A stretch of 64,000 bases of DNA from Intestinibacter bartlettii (GCF_000154445.1 NZ_DS499567.1); one strand, 5' to 3'. Counted from the first letter of the stretch, positions 17,292 to 26,593 are shown. The notes: generated by a model not told the origin, from the letters alone. Numbers and translations are program-made.

Positions 17292-18731
17292 ATGAAGTTT
17301 TGGAAAAAGATATTTTTATATTCTTTAATATTATTCCTTTTACTATTTAATAGTGGAGGAATAATATTAATAGAAAAAATCCATAGTGAAAACCTAAATA
17401 ATGCAATAAAATCTCTTATGTATAAATCTTTAAATATAGAATCAATTATGTATTTAAATACAGATTATCTTATGAATATAGATGTATATAGTGAATCTAA
17501 TATAAAAAACTGGATGAATATAATAACGAATGGTTATTCATTAAATAGTGTAGATGAATATAATACAGAGCTATATTCTATGGAAAATAAAGAAATTACA
17601 TCAGATTTAAAAGAAAAAATAACGGGAGAAAGAAAAGAAATTTCTAATGCTAAAAAAGGCAAAAAATCTTTTATTATAAGAACAATAAATAATAGAAGAT
17701 ATGCATTTGTAAGTTCTATTGTAAATTTAGAAAATAGGGATTTTAAATTAATTATATCTAGGGATATACAACATGTTTACACTGAAAGAATTAATAATTA
17801 TAAATTCTTTTTAATTATTGATATTATAATACTTATAATATTATCTATAGGAATGTATATAATTTCGAAAAACTTGACAAAACCTTTAGTAAATTTAAGC
17901 AACATATCTAAAGATATAGCAAAGGGAAAATACGATATAAGAGTTGTAGAAAGTAAAGAAAATGATGAAATAGGAGTATTAGAACATAATTTTAATTTTA
18001 TGATAGATGTTATCGAAAATAATATCGAGGAGTTAAAAACTTTAAATGAATCAAAACAAAGATTTATAGACAGTTTAAATCATGAAATCAAAACACCGAT
18101 TACATCAATTATAGGTTATTCGGAACTTCTATTGAAAAGCAATATAAATGAAGAAATAAAAATGAAGGCTTATAAATATATAAACTCTGAAGCAAAACGA
18201 CTTGAAACGTTAAACTCTACATTATTGAAATTGACATTAATAAGGGAAGAAAAGAAATCTTTAGGAAAACTAAACCTTAGAGAAATGATAAATGGTGTTG
18301 AGGATATACTTATATATAAGCTTGAAAAAAAATCTATAAATTTAAATATAAATATAGAAGATGTAAATATTTTGGCAGATAAGGAATTATTCGAAGTATT
18401 GCTTACAAATATTATTGACAACAGTATTAAAGCTAGTACTGAAAATTCAGTCATAGATATAAATGGTTACTATAAAAATAATAACTATATACTAAAGTTA
18501 ACAGATTATGGCATTGGGATACCAAAAGAAGACTTGGACAAAATTATCGAACCATTTTATATGGTAGATAAGGCTAGAACAAGAAAAAATAATGGTATTG
18601 GACTTGGTCTTTCTATATGTAACGAGATTTGTAATTTACATGATATTTCATTAATCATAGAAAGTAAATTAAATATGGGTACAAGCATTATTTTAGAATT
18701 TAATAAGGAGAATTATTTAAATGAAATCTAA
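17292..18731 (+). CDS. sensor histidine kinase
   Basis: A 479-residue transmembrane kinase. It has one helix at about 7-28, an extracytoplasmic sensor of about 135 residues, a second helix at about 168-190, HAMP, and a dimerisation domain with H264 in LNHEIKTPITS. The ATPase domain has NIIDNSIKAS, DYGIGIP and NGIGLGLSI. It autophosphorylates and passes phosphate to a response regulator, most likely the one at 19374. Its 3' end overlaps the next gene by 11 bases, so the two are translationally coupled. The sensor domain does not resemble a family I can name. Confidence 0.92.
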   Translation: MKFWKKIFLYSLILFLLLFNSGGIILIEKIHSENLNNAIKSLMYKSLNIESIMYLNTDYLMNIDVYSESNIKNWMNIITNGYSLNSVDEYNTELYSMENKEITSDLKEKITGERKEISNAKKGKKSFIIRTINNRRYAFVSSIVNLENRDFKLIISRDIQHVYTERINNYKFFLIIDIIILIILSIGMYIISKNLTKPLVNLSNISKDIAKGKYDIRVVESKENDEIGVLEHNFNFMIDVIENNIEELKTLNESKQRFIDSLNHEIKTPITSIIGYSELLLKSNINEEIKMKAYKYINSEAKRLETLNSTLLKLTLIREEKKSLGKLNLREMINGVEDILIYKLEKKSINLNINIEDVNILADKELFEVLLTNIIDNSIKASTENSVIDINGYYKNNNYILKLTDYGIGIPKEDLDKIIEPFYMVDKARTRKNNGIGLGLSICNEICNLHDISLIIESKLNMGTSIILEFNKENYLNEI

Positions 18732-19359
18732 GATTATAATAACATGCATATTAGTAGGATTTATAATTACCTTATTTGCTATATTTAATTTTAAATGCCC
18801 ATATTCTTTTAAAGAAAATGTACTATACACTCAAAATGATGTGAGCGGATATAATGAAAATGAAAAGGAAAATAACAATTTAGTAAATAGAAATGAAGCT
18901 ATAAAAACTGCTAGATATTATATAGAAGATATATTAGGAAATGATTTAGAAAGTGCTAATAATAAAATGTATGTAAATCTTTATAAAAATGATAGTGGAG
19001 CTGAATCATATTATTGGAATATAAGTTGGTCTAGTCCAACATTATCATGTGGTATTGAAATAAATACTATAAATAAACAAATAAATAATATATATGTTAA
19101 TAAAAACTTTGACTGGAACAATAATAAATCAGAAAGTTTATTATTGAGCCAAAATGAAGTTTTAGAAATAGCAAACACTCTTATAGTAGCATTGGGATTT
19201 GATTTAGATACTTACAAATTAGATGCACAACATATTAATTTTAGCGATGAAGGCTATCAAATTTGCACATTTATAAATAAAAATAATAGAGAAGACAGAT
19301 TTGCAATATATATTTCACCTACAGAAAAATATATTGCTAGATATGTTAGAAATCCATAA
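18721..19359 (+). CDS. membrane-anchored PepSY-like protein
   Basis: A 212-residue protein with an N-terminal membrane helix (residues 5-22) and an extracellular part containing two alpha/beta repeats (NRNEAIKTARYYIEDILG and SQNEVLEIANTLIVALGF, each followed by a strand region). This layout resembles PepSY/YcdB domains. It lies between the kinase, which it overlaps by 11 bases, and the response regulator, 14 bases on. RBS AAGGAG is inside the kinase gene. It may modulate the sensor or inhibit a secreted protease; both are inference. No catalytic motif is visible. Confidence 0.7.
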   Translation: MKSKIIITCILVGFIITLFAIFNFKCPYSFKENVLYTQNDVSGYNENEKENNNLVNRNEAIKTARYYIEDILGNDLESANNKMYVNLYKNDSGAESYYWNISWSSPTLSCGIEINTINKQINNIYVNKNFDWNNNKSESLLLSQNEVLEIANTLIVALGFDLDTYKLDAQHINFSDEGYQICTFINKNNREDRFAIYISPTEKYIARYVRNP

Positions 19360-19373
19360 AAGGAGATTTTTGG

Positions 19374-20024
19374 ATGAAAATATTAGTAGTAGAAGATGAA
19401 GCACCTATTAGAGATTTAATATCGATAAATTTACAACTAGTAGGTTATGAAGTATTTACAGCAGAAGATGGTATTATAGCAGAGAAGTTTTTAGAAAATC
19501 AAAAGGTAGATTTAATTTTGCTTGATGTAATGATACCTGGTATCGATGGATTTTCTCTTATTGAAAAAATAAAAAAACATAATACTCCTGTTATATTTGT
19601 AACTGCAAAAGAATCAGTTTTAGATAGGGTAAAAGGACTTAGACTAGGTGCTGAGGATTATATAATAAAACCATTTGAAACAATAGAATTATTAGCAAGA
19701 GTAGAAGTTGTTCTTAGACGATATAATAAAAATAAACAAACTATTAAATTTAAAAATATAGAAGTAGACACAGAACAAAGAATTGTAAACTTGAATAATA
19801 AAGAGGTCTATTTAACAGTAAAAGAGTACGAATTATTGGTATTGCTTTTACAAAATAAAAATAGGGCTTTATCTAGAGATCAAATACTAGAAAGAGTATG
19901 GAGATTTGAATACGGAGGAGAGACAAGAACTGTCGATATTCATATCCAGCGTATTAGGGAAAAACTAGATTTGAAAAACAATATAAAGACTGTATTTAAA
20001 GTAGGTTATAGATTGGAAGAATAA
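19374..20024 (+). CDS. OmpR-family response regulator
   Basis: A 216-residue two-domain regulator. The receiver has acidic pocket EDE (7-9), phospho-acceptor D51 in LLDVMIPG, the Thr of FVTAKES and K of IIKPFE. The C-terminal winged helix has LTVKEYELLVLLLQNKNRALSRDQILERVW...VDIHIQRIREKL. It is the last gene of the operon, after the kinase, whereas most such operons place it first. RBS AGGAG. Likely targets include its own operon and the upstream deacetylase, but no repeated operator was identified. Confidence 0.93.
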   Translation: MKILVVEDEAPIRDLISINLQLVGYEVFTAEDGIIAEKFLENQKVDLILLDVMIPGIDGFSLIEKIKKHNTPVIFVTAKESVLDRVKGLRLGAEDYIIKPFETIELLARVEVVLRRYNKNKQTIKFKNIEVDTEQRIVNLNNKEVYLTVKEYELLVLLLQNKNRALSRDQILERVWRFEYGGETRTVDIHIQRIREKLDLKNNIKTVFKVGYRLEE

Positions 20025-20026
20025 TA

Positions 20027-20076
20027 AAACTCCTTTATGATATTGAGAATATTTAATATCATAAGGGAGTTTTTTC
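20027..20076 (+). terminator. terminator of the two-component operon
   Basis: ACTCCTTTATGATATT (20029-20044) pairs with AATATCATAAGGGAGT (20055-20070) with one mismatch, then TTTTTC. Confidence 0.92.
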
Positions 20077-20237
20077 TTTAAAAGAAGTATTAAAAATAGC
20101 CTATTATATGGATGGAAATAATTAAATTAGAATTTATAAAATGAATATTGTGTAAAAATAAAATGACTACATGCATAGTATGTTTGTTTATTATATAATA
20201 AAGATTAAGCATAATATAAAAATACAAGGAGATAAAT

Positions 20238-20999
20238 ATGAACATACTTATATCAAATGATGATGGAATAAATGCAGAGGGAATAAAAATTTTGGCGGAG
20301 GAGATTTCGAAAATAGCAAATACATATGTAGTTGCACCAGACAGCCCAAGAAGTGCTAGTGGGCATGCGATAACTCTTCACAAGCCGATTTTAATAAACG
20401 ATGAATTTATAGCAGAAAATGTTGAAGCCTATTCAACTTCGGGAACTCCTGCTGATTGTGTAAAAGTGGGTATTGAGTCTATTTTAAAAGATATAGAAAT
20501 AGATTTAGTTTTAAGTGGAATAAACAATGGACCAAATTTAGGAACAGATGTTATATATTCTGGAACAGTTGCGGCTGCGATTGAGGGACTTGTTGAAGGA
20601 AAGCCATCTATTGCTCTTTCTTGTGATTCGTCAAAAGTTTCAAGTGGTGAATATAGAGAAGCGGCGAAATACACAGCTAAATTAATTCAAAAATTAGAGG
20701 GCAATTTAGATAAATTAAACGGAAATATACTAAATGTGAACTTCCCAACAGGAGAAAAAAAAGGCGTAAGAATAACTAAACTTGGCAGACGTGTGTACAA
20801 CAATGTTATGGATGATAGACAAAGTATAAGAGGTCAAAGATATGTATGGATGGGAGGAGATTTAGAAGATATTAAGCAAGATAAAGACAGCGATATATTC
20901 GCGGTTGAAAATGGCTATATATCAATAACTCCAGTGCATATAAATATGACAGAAACAAATAGAATTGAAGAACTTAAAGAATTAGGACTAGAAGAGTAA
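20238..20999 (+). CDS. surE: 5'/3'-nucleotidase SurE
   Basis: A 253-residue survival protein SurE, a metal-dependent nucleoside monophosphate phosphatase. The family signature ISNDDGINAEGIK at the N-terminus supplies the Asp pair that binds the divalent metal. SASGHAIT and SGINNGPNLGTDVIYSGTVAAAIEG carry the remaining Ser and Asn ligands. Length is typical. It stands alone between two terminators, with RBS AAGGAG 8 bases before the ATG. No pcm or nlpD neighbour is present, as is usual in Firmicutes. Confidence 0.95.
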   Translation: MNILISNDDGINAEGIKILAEEISKIANTYVVAPDSPRSASGHAITLHKPILINDEFIAENVEAYSTSGTPADCVKVGIESILKDIEIDLVLSGINNGPNLGTDVIYSGTVAAAIEGLVEGKPSIALSCDSSKVSSGEYREAAKYTAKLIQKLEGNLDKLNGNILNVNFPTGEKKGVRITKLGRRVYNNVMDDRQSIRGQRYVWMGGDLEDIKQDKDSDIFAVENGYISITPVHINMTETNRIEELKELGLEE

Positions 21000-21002
21000 A
21001 AT

Positions 21003-21052
21003 AAAAATGCCAAAGAGAAACTTTTATATAAAAGCCTCTTTGGCATTTTTGG
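21003..21052 (+). terminator. terminator of surE (probably bidirectional)
   Basis: A perfect 15-bp stem: AAAAATGCCAAAGAG (21003-21017) with CTCTTTGGCATTTTT (21036-21050). A/T runs on both sides let it also serve the convergent minus-strand Fe-S operon. Confidence 0.93.
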
Positions 21053-21094
21053 AATGTTTTAAGCAATCATATATATATTATGTCCAAAAATTTA

Positions 21095-21679
21095 TTATTT
21101 ATTAGGATTATATTTAGCTTTTGAAATTAATTGAGTCATTGTTCCCATTGGGCAATATACACACCAAGATTTAGGTTTGAATAAAACCATTGTTATAAGA
21201 CCTAAGATTGTTGAAGTCAACATCATGCTATAAAAACCAAGTGCAAATTGGTAAATCCATGGCGATACTAAGTTTGGATTTGCAATTTCCCAAGGAAGTT
21301 TAAATGTCCAAAGTAGTGTAAGGACTTCTTTTAAATTGCTAGCTCCAGCAAATACTAGATAAGTGTTAAATAACATAATGCCAAACATAGTTAAAAAGAA
21401 AGTCAAGAAACCATATCTGAAATATTTGCTTTTTAAAAATTTAGGCATTGGTTTATTTCTAGATAGGTTGAATTTATTGCCAAGGAAGTTAAATAATTGT
21501 CCCCTACCACAATATATATTGCAATATGATTTTCCACCGCCAAGTATTGAAATTATAATTGGTATTAAAAAGCATAATAGTCCAAGCCAAGCGAATAATA
21601 TATTAAAAAATCCAAGGATGAAATAAGTTATACTTAAAATCCACATATAATCTAAAATTGATTTTTTATTCTTTTTCAT
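21095..21679 (-). CDS. NapH-like membrane protein with 4Fe-4S-type cysteine motifs
   Basis: A 194-residue membrane protein of the polyferredoxin (Fer4_5/NapH) kind with about four helices. Two cytoplasmic Cys motifs follow helices: CNIYCGRGQ and CVYCPMGT. Such proteins pass electrons between a ferredoxin and the membrane. The start codon directly abuts the stop of the upstream ferredoxin gene (TAA then ATG), with GGAGG inside that gene, so the two are translated together. The substrate of the electron transfer is unknown. A 5'-truncated relative lies at 35250. Confidence 0.82.
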   Translation of the reverse strand: MKKNKKSILDYMWILSITYFILGFFNILFAWLGLLCFLIPIIISILGGGKSYCNIYCGRGQLFNFLGNKFNLSRNKPMPKFLKSKYFRYGFLTFFLTMFGIMLFNTYLVFAGASNLKEVLTLLWTFKLPWEIANPNLVSPWIYQFALGFYSMMLTSTILGLITMVLFKPKSWCVYCPMGTMTQLISKAKYNPNK

Positions 21680-21889
21680 TTATACAGCAACCTCCTTCTT
21701 TTCGATATTTATAATAGATGCAGGACAGACTAAGGCACATTTTCCACATCCAACACATTTTTCATAGTTTATTTCTGCAAAAATACCGTGCTCTATATGG
21801 ATTATTTGAAGAGGGCATGCCTTTAAGCAAGTTCCACAAGCAACGCAAGCACTTTTATCAACTATAGCTTTTTTCTTAAATTTTTTCAT
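21680..21889 (-). CDS. 2[4Fe-4S] ferredoxin
   Basis: A 69-residue ferredoxin with two complete CxxCxxCxxxCP clusters (CVACGTCLKACP and CVGCGKCALVCP), so two [4Fe-4S] centres. It has a basic N-terminus (MKKFKKK). It is the first gene of a two-gene operon with the NapH-like membrane protein and would be its soluble electron partner. RBS AGGAGG. The promoter has TATAAT at 21923-21928 (minus strand) and a Crp/Fnr-type palindrome centred about 30 bases further upstream. Confidence 0.9.
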   Translation of the reverse strand: MKKFKKKAIVDKSACVACGTCLKACPLQIIHIEHGIFAEINYEKCVGCGKCALVCPASIINIEKKEVAV

Positions 21890-21947
21890 TTTGTTCCTCC
21901 TATTTAGTAGATTGTAAATTTAATTATAAGAATTTTTGATAAAAGTT

Positions 21948-21963
21948 AAGTGATTAAGTCACA
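21948..21963 (-). promoter_or_regulatory. Crp/Fnr-type operator of the ferredoxin operon
   Basis: On the minus strand TGTGACTTAATCACTT, an imperfect palindrome, lies about 30 bases upstream of the TATAAT at 21923-21928, i.e. near -40. A related site with the same spacing precedes the Crp/Fnr gene itself. Confidence 0.55.
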
Positions 21964-22043
21964 CAGAATATAAAAATAAAAAAACTACTATATGAAGGTT
22001 TAATTAATAGTAGTTTTTAATCTCCAAAAGCTGGAGTAGATAT

Positions 22044-22724
22044 TCAATTTTGTTGTAAAATAGATTGTAATTTTTCTATATTTATTATTTTTATACAACC
22101 GCGGCTAACTTTCACTATATTATCTTTTTCAAATCGCTTTAACATTCTGCTTATAACTTCGCGTGATGAACCTAAATCATTCGCTATTGCCTCGTGTGTT
22201 ATATTTATTTCAAGTGAGTTCTTTAGATAATATTGATTGATTAAATAATCAGCCAATCTGTAATCCAAGTTAAAAAACACAACTTGTTCCAAAACCCACA
22301 TGATTTCTGAAAGTTTGCTTTGTGTTACCTCAAGCATAAACTTTTGTATTGATATATTTTGATTTAATAAATCCTTAAAAAGTTTACCATCTATTATAAT
22401 AAGTGACGAATTGTCAACAGCTTGAAGATTTATATCATAGGATAGGTTTTGATAAAAGCAAGATGATGATAATATACATAAATCATTTTTAAATAATTTA
22501 AAAAGCGTGATTTCCTTTCCTGATAATGATGACATAAAACTTCTAAGCTGACCATTTGCGACTAAAACAAGTCCTGTACAAGATTTATATTTTGAATAAA
22601 TCAATTCACCAGCTTTGTATTCCTCGATATGGCTTGCATCATAAAGTATGTTTTTTTCTTCTTTTGACAGATTTTTAAAAAACGGTAAGCTTTCCTTAAA
22701 AATTAATTCTTTATTTATATTCAT
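22044..22724 (-). CDS. Crp/Fnr-family transcriptional regulator
   Basis: A 226-residue regulator: cyclic-nucleotide-binding-like beta barrel (LVANGQLRSFMSSLSGKEITLFKL), a long dimerisation helix, and an HTH_Crp domain (THEAIANDLGSSREVISRMLKRFEKDNIVKVSRG). The barrel contains LCILSSSC in place of a clear cAMP pocket. It lacks the N-terminal four-Cys cluster of classical FNR, so the signal is unknown; redox, heme or NO are possible. It lies upstream of the ferredoxin operon on the same strand, and both promoters carry matching TGTGAC palindromes, so it probably activates itself and that operon (inference). Confidence 0.88.
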   Translation of the reverse strand: MNINKELIFKESLPFFKNLSKEEKNILYDASHIEEYKAGELIYSKYKSCTGLVLVANGQLRSFMSSLSGKEITLFKLFKNDLCILSSSCFYQNLSYDINLQAVDNSSLIIIDGKLFKDLLNQNISIQKFMLEVTQSKLSEIMWVLEQVVFFNLDYRLADYLINQYYLKNSLEINITHEAIANDLGSSREVISRMLKRFEKDNIVKVSRGCIKIINIEKLQSILQQN

Positions 22725-22784
22725 TTAATTCCATCCTATTCATTTGATTTAATATCTTTATTATAGTAAAAAATAGAGGAATAT

Positions 22785-22801
22785 ATGTAACAAAGTCACA
22801 T
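22785..22801 (-). promoter_or_regulatory. Crp/Fnr-type operator of the regulator's own gene
   Basis: ATGTAACAAAGTCACAT on the plus strand is a 17-base imperfect palindrome whose minus strand reads TGTGACTTTGTTACA. It is centred about 30 bases upstream of TATAAT (22760-22765, minus strand), the same geometry as at the ferredoxin promoter. Confidence 0.55.
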
Positions 22802-22840
22802 AAAAAACACATCGTTAATAGTTAACACAATATGTTTTTT
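22802..22840 (-). terminator. terminator of the minus-strand kinase/ABC operon
   Basis: AAAAAACACAT (22802-22812) and ATATGTTTTTT (22830-22840) pair with one mismatch. Read on the minus strand the stem ends in a T-run. Confidence 0.7.
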
Positions 22841-22861
22841 ATAGCACATAGGAAATTATAT

Positions 22862-23773
22862 TTATTTAAAAAGTGGAATTTCAAAGTAAATAGAGAGTAA
22901 CTTAGCATTTTTATCTAAACAAGCACCGACATCACCGTTTAATTGTTTGACCAAAAATTCTACGATTGAAAGTCCAAGCCCTGTTGACTTGTTTCTGGTA
23001 GAGTCAGCAGTATAAAATCGGTGGAATAATTTTTCAATGTTTATATCGTTATTTGGAGAGATTGGATTAGTAAAAATAATCTTGGCATTTTTAGAATCTG
23101 GTATTTTATCGTAATCTATTTTAATATCAATATCTCCAAGCGAGTGTTTTGCACAGTTGTTTAATAAATTATCGACAATTCTAATAAGCATATCTTTATC
23201 ACCGAGAACATAGATTGGCGGTGGCTCATCCATATTGATATTTATATTTTTTTCTTCCAAAACTCCTATATAAGACAATACACATTCAACAATTAAGTTA
23301 CTTATATTTATTTTTTCTAAATTAGGTTTTATATTTGATGTAATTAAATAAGAGTATTCAAAAAAATGTTCGATTAAATTGCCGAGCTCATCTGTTGATT
23401 TTTGGGCAATCTGTAGATTGTGAAGTTGTTCTTTATCTAAATCACTATTTTGCAAAAGTTGTTGATATCCTTTAATCGAAGTTAGCGGAGTTCGAAGATC
23501 ATGTGATATATTTGAAATCAATTCCTTAAATTGTTTTTGTTCATTTATACTGTCTAGTCTGCGTTTTTCTTCTAATTTAAGACAATGATTAATATTGCTT
23601 GCAAGTTTTATAATAGTCTTATTAAAAAGTACTACATTAAGAGGTTGGCGAGTATTTTCAGAAAGTCTTTTATGCAGTTGTTTGTTTATTGAATTTAATT
23701 GATTTAAGATAAATCCAATATATATAATTAAAAAAACAATAATCAAACACAATAGAATAACAATAAGTGACAT
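22862..23773 (-). CDS. sensor histidine kinase (single-span)
   Basis: A 303-residue kinase with only one N-terminal membrane helix (residues 2-23) and almost no extracellular part, then a coiled region and a phospho-acceptor domain with H91 in ISNISHDLRTPLTSIKGY. The ATPase domain has NLLNNCAKHS and STGLGLSIV. Kinases this short usually sense within the membrane or through a partner ABC transporter, as in bacitracin/lantibiotic resistance modules. It is the last gene of the minus-strand module: response regulator, ATPase, permease, kinase. RBS AAAGGGG. A terminator follows. Confidence 0.9.
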   Translation of the reverse strand: MSLIVILLCLIIVFLIIYIGFILNQLNSINKQLHKRLSENTRQPLNVVLFNKTIIKLASNINHCLKLEEKRRLDSINEQKQFKELISNISHDLRTPLTSIKGYQQLLQNSDLDKEQLHNLQIAQKSTDELGNLIEHFFEYSYLITSNIKPNLEKINISNLIVECVLSYIGVLEEKNININMDEPPPIYVLGDKDMLIRIVDNLLNNCAKHSLGDIDIKIDYDKIPDSKNAKIIFTNPISPNNDINIEKLFHRFYTADSTRNKSTGLGLSIVEFLVKQLNGDVGACLDKNAKLLSIYFEIPLFK

Positions 23774-23863
23774 ATCTCCAACCCCTTTGCTTTTAATATA
23801 TAAGTTAACTTTAATCTAATATAAATATTATAATATAAAACTTATAAAAATTAGATATATAGA

Positions 23864-24646
23864 TTATTTAATTTCTGCTTTTCTAAAAAATAAATAAGAT
23901 AAAAGCATCATAATTACAAGAAATACTAAACTAATTCCTATAAAGTTGAAAAAGACAGAGGCATTTGCGTTTAATGTTAATTTTGAATAATCAACGCCAA
24001 ATGGAGTCTTTGAAAAAAAGTCAGAAGCTGCGTCTATATTTATAATTTGGGCAATTGCAGCATTGAAGATATATCCCAAACTGATTACAATCACTGATTT
24101 TCGGATTGAGAATGCTAAAAATATTGAAATACTTATTTGTGATGCATATACGATTGCCATTGTGAACCAGATTGCGATTATTTTTAAAAATATATTAAAA
24201 TCAAAGGCAGTACCATTTTCATTTTTCATTATATTTTGAAATACAGATGGCAAGAATGTCTCGAATGAATAGTTTGAACACATTCCAACTATTGCTGCGA
24301 TTACATCTGGAAGTAGAAATATTAAAATTGATATAAAATAAGTTATAGTTTTGCAAATTATGATAGAACTTCTGCTGTAACCAGTTGATATGGAATCGTG
24401 GATTGTTTTGTTGTCAAAATCATTACATATAAATAAAGAAATAAATATCACACTAACAAGAGAAATCATTTGAAAGTCAGTAAAAAAAGAACCAATGCCG
24501 ATTATGTCATGACTTAAATTTCCGTTTGTTAATTGATAAGATATAACTGACATAAGTGTGGCAGATATACAACATAACAAAAATAAAATTTTGATTGATT
24601 TAGTTTTTCTCATTTTATACAAATCTGCTTTAATTAAATTAAACAT
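23864..24646 (-). CDS. ABC transporter permease
   Basis: A 260-residue integral membrane protein with about six helices, of the ABC-2 type found in peptide-antibiotic export or immunity transporters. The ATG at 24646 is preferred, giving MFNLIKADLYKMRKTKS, because GGAAGG precedes it and it overlaps the ATPase stop by 8 bases. The longer reading frame extends implausibly into the ATPase gene. It would form the membrane channel for the ATPase encoded directly upstream. Confidence 0.82.
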   Translation of the reverse strand: MFNLIKADLYKMRKTKSIKILFLLCCISATLMSVISYQLTNGNLSHDIIGIGSFFTDFQMISLVSVIFISLFICNDFDNKTIHDSISTGYSRSSIIICKTITYFISILIFLLPDVIAAIVGMCSNYSFETFLPSVFQNIMKNENGTAFDFNIFLKIIAIWFTMAIVYASQISISIFLAFSIRKSVIVISLGYIFNAAIAQIINIDAASDFFSKTPFGVDYSKLTLNANASVFFNFIGISLVFLVIMMLLSYLFFRKAEIK

Positions 24647-25562
24647 TATCAATACCTTCCACCATAGAAACAAAGTAATCCTCAAGAGTGCCACCCTCGT
24701 TTGATAAATTAGTTACTGCGACTTCATTTTCAAATAATGTTTTTCCAACAAGTTCCTTATCATCTATATAATCAAAAAGTTGAACAGAGTTATCTGGCAT
24801 AACTTTAAAGTTAGTAGTATTTAATTTTCTCTCTATCACATTGACTAATTTGCAAACATCTGTAGATTGTAGTAGAAGATAGTGTTTGCAATGTTCATCA
24901 AGTTCTTCTAATGTAAGAGTTTCGATTATTTCACCCTTGTTTATAAATATATAGTCATTAGCAAGTTGATACATCTCTGGCAAGTTGTGGCTTGATATTA
25001 AAATAGTCATATTTTTTTCATCGCAAAGTTTTATAAGAAGTTTTCTGATTTCGACAATACCAAGTGGATCAAGCCCATTTATAGGTTCATCCAATATCAA
25101 AAATTCAGGATTATTTAAAAGAGTAATAGCAATTCCCAGGCGTTGTTTCATACCTAGTGAAAAGTTTTTAACCTTCTTTTTACCTGTATTTGCAATATCC
25201 AAAAGTTTTAGAAGTTCATCTTCAATTTCCTCGTTTGGAATGCCTCTAATAATTCGATGAAGTCTCATATTTTCTTTTGCAGTCATAGATAAGTTGATGC
25301 TTGGGGATTCAATCATACAACCCATACGTCTTCGCTCAACTTGTATTTTGCTTTCCTTAGTGTGGCCGAATAACTCGATTTCACCAGAACTAGGATAGCT
25401 AAGTCCTGCGATAAGTCGCATCAACGTACTTTTTCCAGCACCATTTCGTCCGACTAAACCATAGATTTTGCCAGGTTTTAATGCAATAGATACATTGTTT
25501 ACAGCATGATAGCCTTTATATGTTTTTGTGAGGTTTGTAGTTTTTAAAATATACTCACTCAT
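24639..25562 (-). CDS. ABC transporter ATP-binding protein (BcrA/lantibiotic-immunity type)
   Basis: A 307-residue nucleotide-binding subunit: Walker A GRNGAGKST, signature FSLGMKQRLGIA, Walker B FLILDEPINGLDP, and H-loop SSHNL. The C-terminal ~90 residues form the extra domain seen in BcrA-like exporters. It powers the permease translated from an overlapping start. RBS GGAGG precedes the ATG. With the flanking response regulator and kinase, the operon looks like a sense-and-expel module for a cell-envelope-active peptide; the ligand is unknown. Confidence 0.92.
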   Translation of the reverse strand: MSEYILKTTNLTKTYKGYHAVNNVSIALKPGKIYGLVGRNGAGKSTLMRLIAGLSYPSSGEIELFGHTKESKIQVERRRMGCMIESPSINLSMTAKENMRLHRIIRGIPNEEIEDELLKLLDIANTGKKKVKNFSLGMKQRLGIAITLLNNPEFLILDEPINGLDPLGIVEIRKLLIKLCDEKNMTILISSHNLPEMYQLANDYIFINKGEIIETLTLEELDEHCKHYLLLQSTDVCKLVNVIERKLNTTNFKVMPDNSVQLFDYIDDKELVGKTLFENEVAVTNLSNEGGTLEDYFVSMVEGIDNV

Positions 25563-25682
25563 ATTTTTACCTCCTAATTTATTGAAATTGTAATAGTAGT
25601 TTTAATTTTATATTTAAAGTATAGGGAAAAAAGGTTTAGAAAAAGATAAGAAGAAAAAATTAAATGTAAAGAATTCGATAAG

Positions 25683-26378
25683 TTACTTTTTAAAAAGTCT
25701 ATATCCAAGTCCCCACACTGTTTCTATATAATTTTCATTAGGATTGAATTTTTTTAATTTACTTCGGATATTGCTTATATGTGTTTTTATAGCATTGTCA
25801 TCGCCGATATATTCTTCATGCCAAATTGACTCATATAAATTTGCTTTGCTAAAAACTTTATTTTGATTTTTTATAAGCAGTTCCAAAATCATATATTCCT
25901 TAGCAGTTAAGTACAATAAACAATCATTGATTTTAATTTCTTTATTATTTTCATCTAAAGTTATATCTTTATATTTAAGTAAGGGTAAGATATCAGAGTC
26001 TGAAACATGATTTGAAATGTAGTAGCGTCTTAAGTTTGATTCAATTCTCGCAATAACTTCGCCTAGGTCAAAAGGTTTAGTTATATAATCATCAGCGCCT
26101 AGTTTTAACAAATCAATCTTTGTGCTTATCATATCTTTTGCGGAAATAATTATAATTGGAATTTGTGAAAATTGACGTACTTCTTTTAAGATTTCATCAC
26201 CACTTTTGTATGGCAACATGATATCCAAAAGTACTAAGCTATAGGAATTAGTTTTAATTTCATTAAGTCCATCAATTCCTGTAAATGAAGATTTTACGCC
26301 ATATCCAGCGCTTTTTATCGCTTGAGCAAGCATTAGATTTACATCTTGATTGTCTTCTATAATTAAGATATTTTCCAT
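25683..26378 (-). CDS. OmpR-family response regulator
   Basis: A 231-residue regulator: receiver with acidic residues ED (8-9), phospho-acceptor D52 in LLDIMLPY, the switch Ser in ISAKD, and K in ITKPFD. The winged-helix output domain has LTAKEYMILELLIKNQNKVFSKANLYESIW and IRSKLKKFNPNENYIETVWGLGYRLF. The ATG at 26378 follows GGAGGGG by 4 bases, so it is preferred to an in-frame TTG 15 bases upstream. It is first in the module; 120 bases separate it from the ATPase gene, enough for a second promoter. Confidence 0.93.
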   Translation of the reverse strand: MENILIIEDNQDVNLMLAQAIKSAGYGVKSSFTGIDGLNEIKTNSYSLVLLDIMLPYKSGDEILKEVRQFSQIPIIIISAKDMISTKIDLLKLGADDYITKPFDLGEVIARIESNLRRYYISNHVSDSDILPLLKYKDITLDENNKEIKINDCLLYLTAKEYMILELLIKNQNKVFSKANLYESIWHEEYIGDDNAIKTHISNIRSKLKKFNPNENYIETVWGLGYRLFKK

Positions 26379-26593
26379 TTTCCCCTCCTGCAATTTACGT
26401 TTCTATATTTTGAGTTGAGTATATACTAAAAATATGGAAAAAACAAGGAAAGGTGGGAGGCTAAAAAAATATATAAAAAATTTTAAAAATAAAAATTGAC
26501 GAAAGCCAATATATCTGATATGATTACATATGCAATAAATTAGGAAAAAATTGTTTTTAATATATTGATTAAAAAAGAATATTATAATACAGA

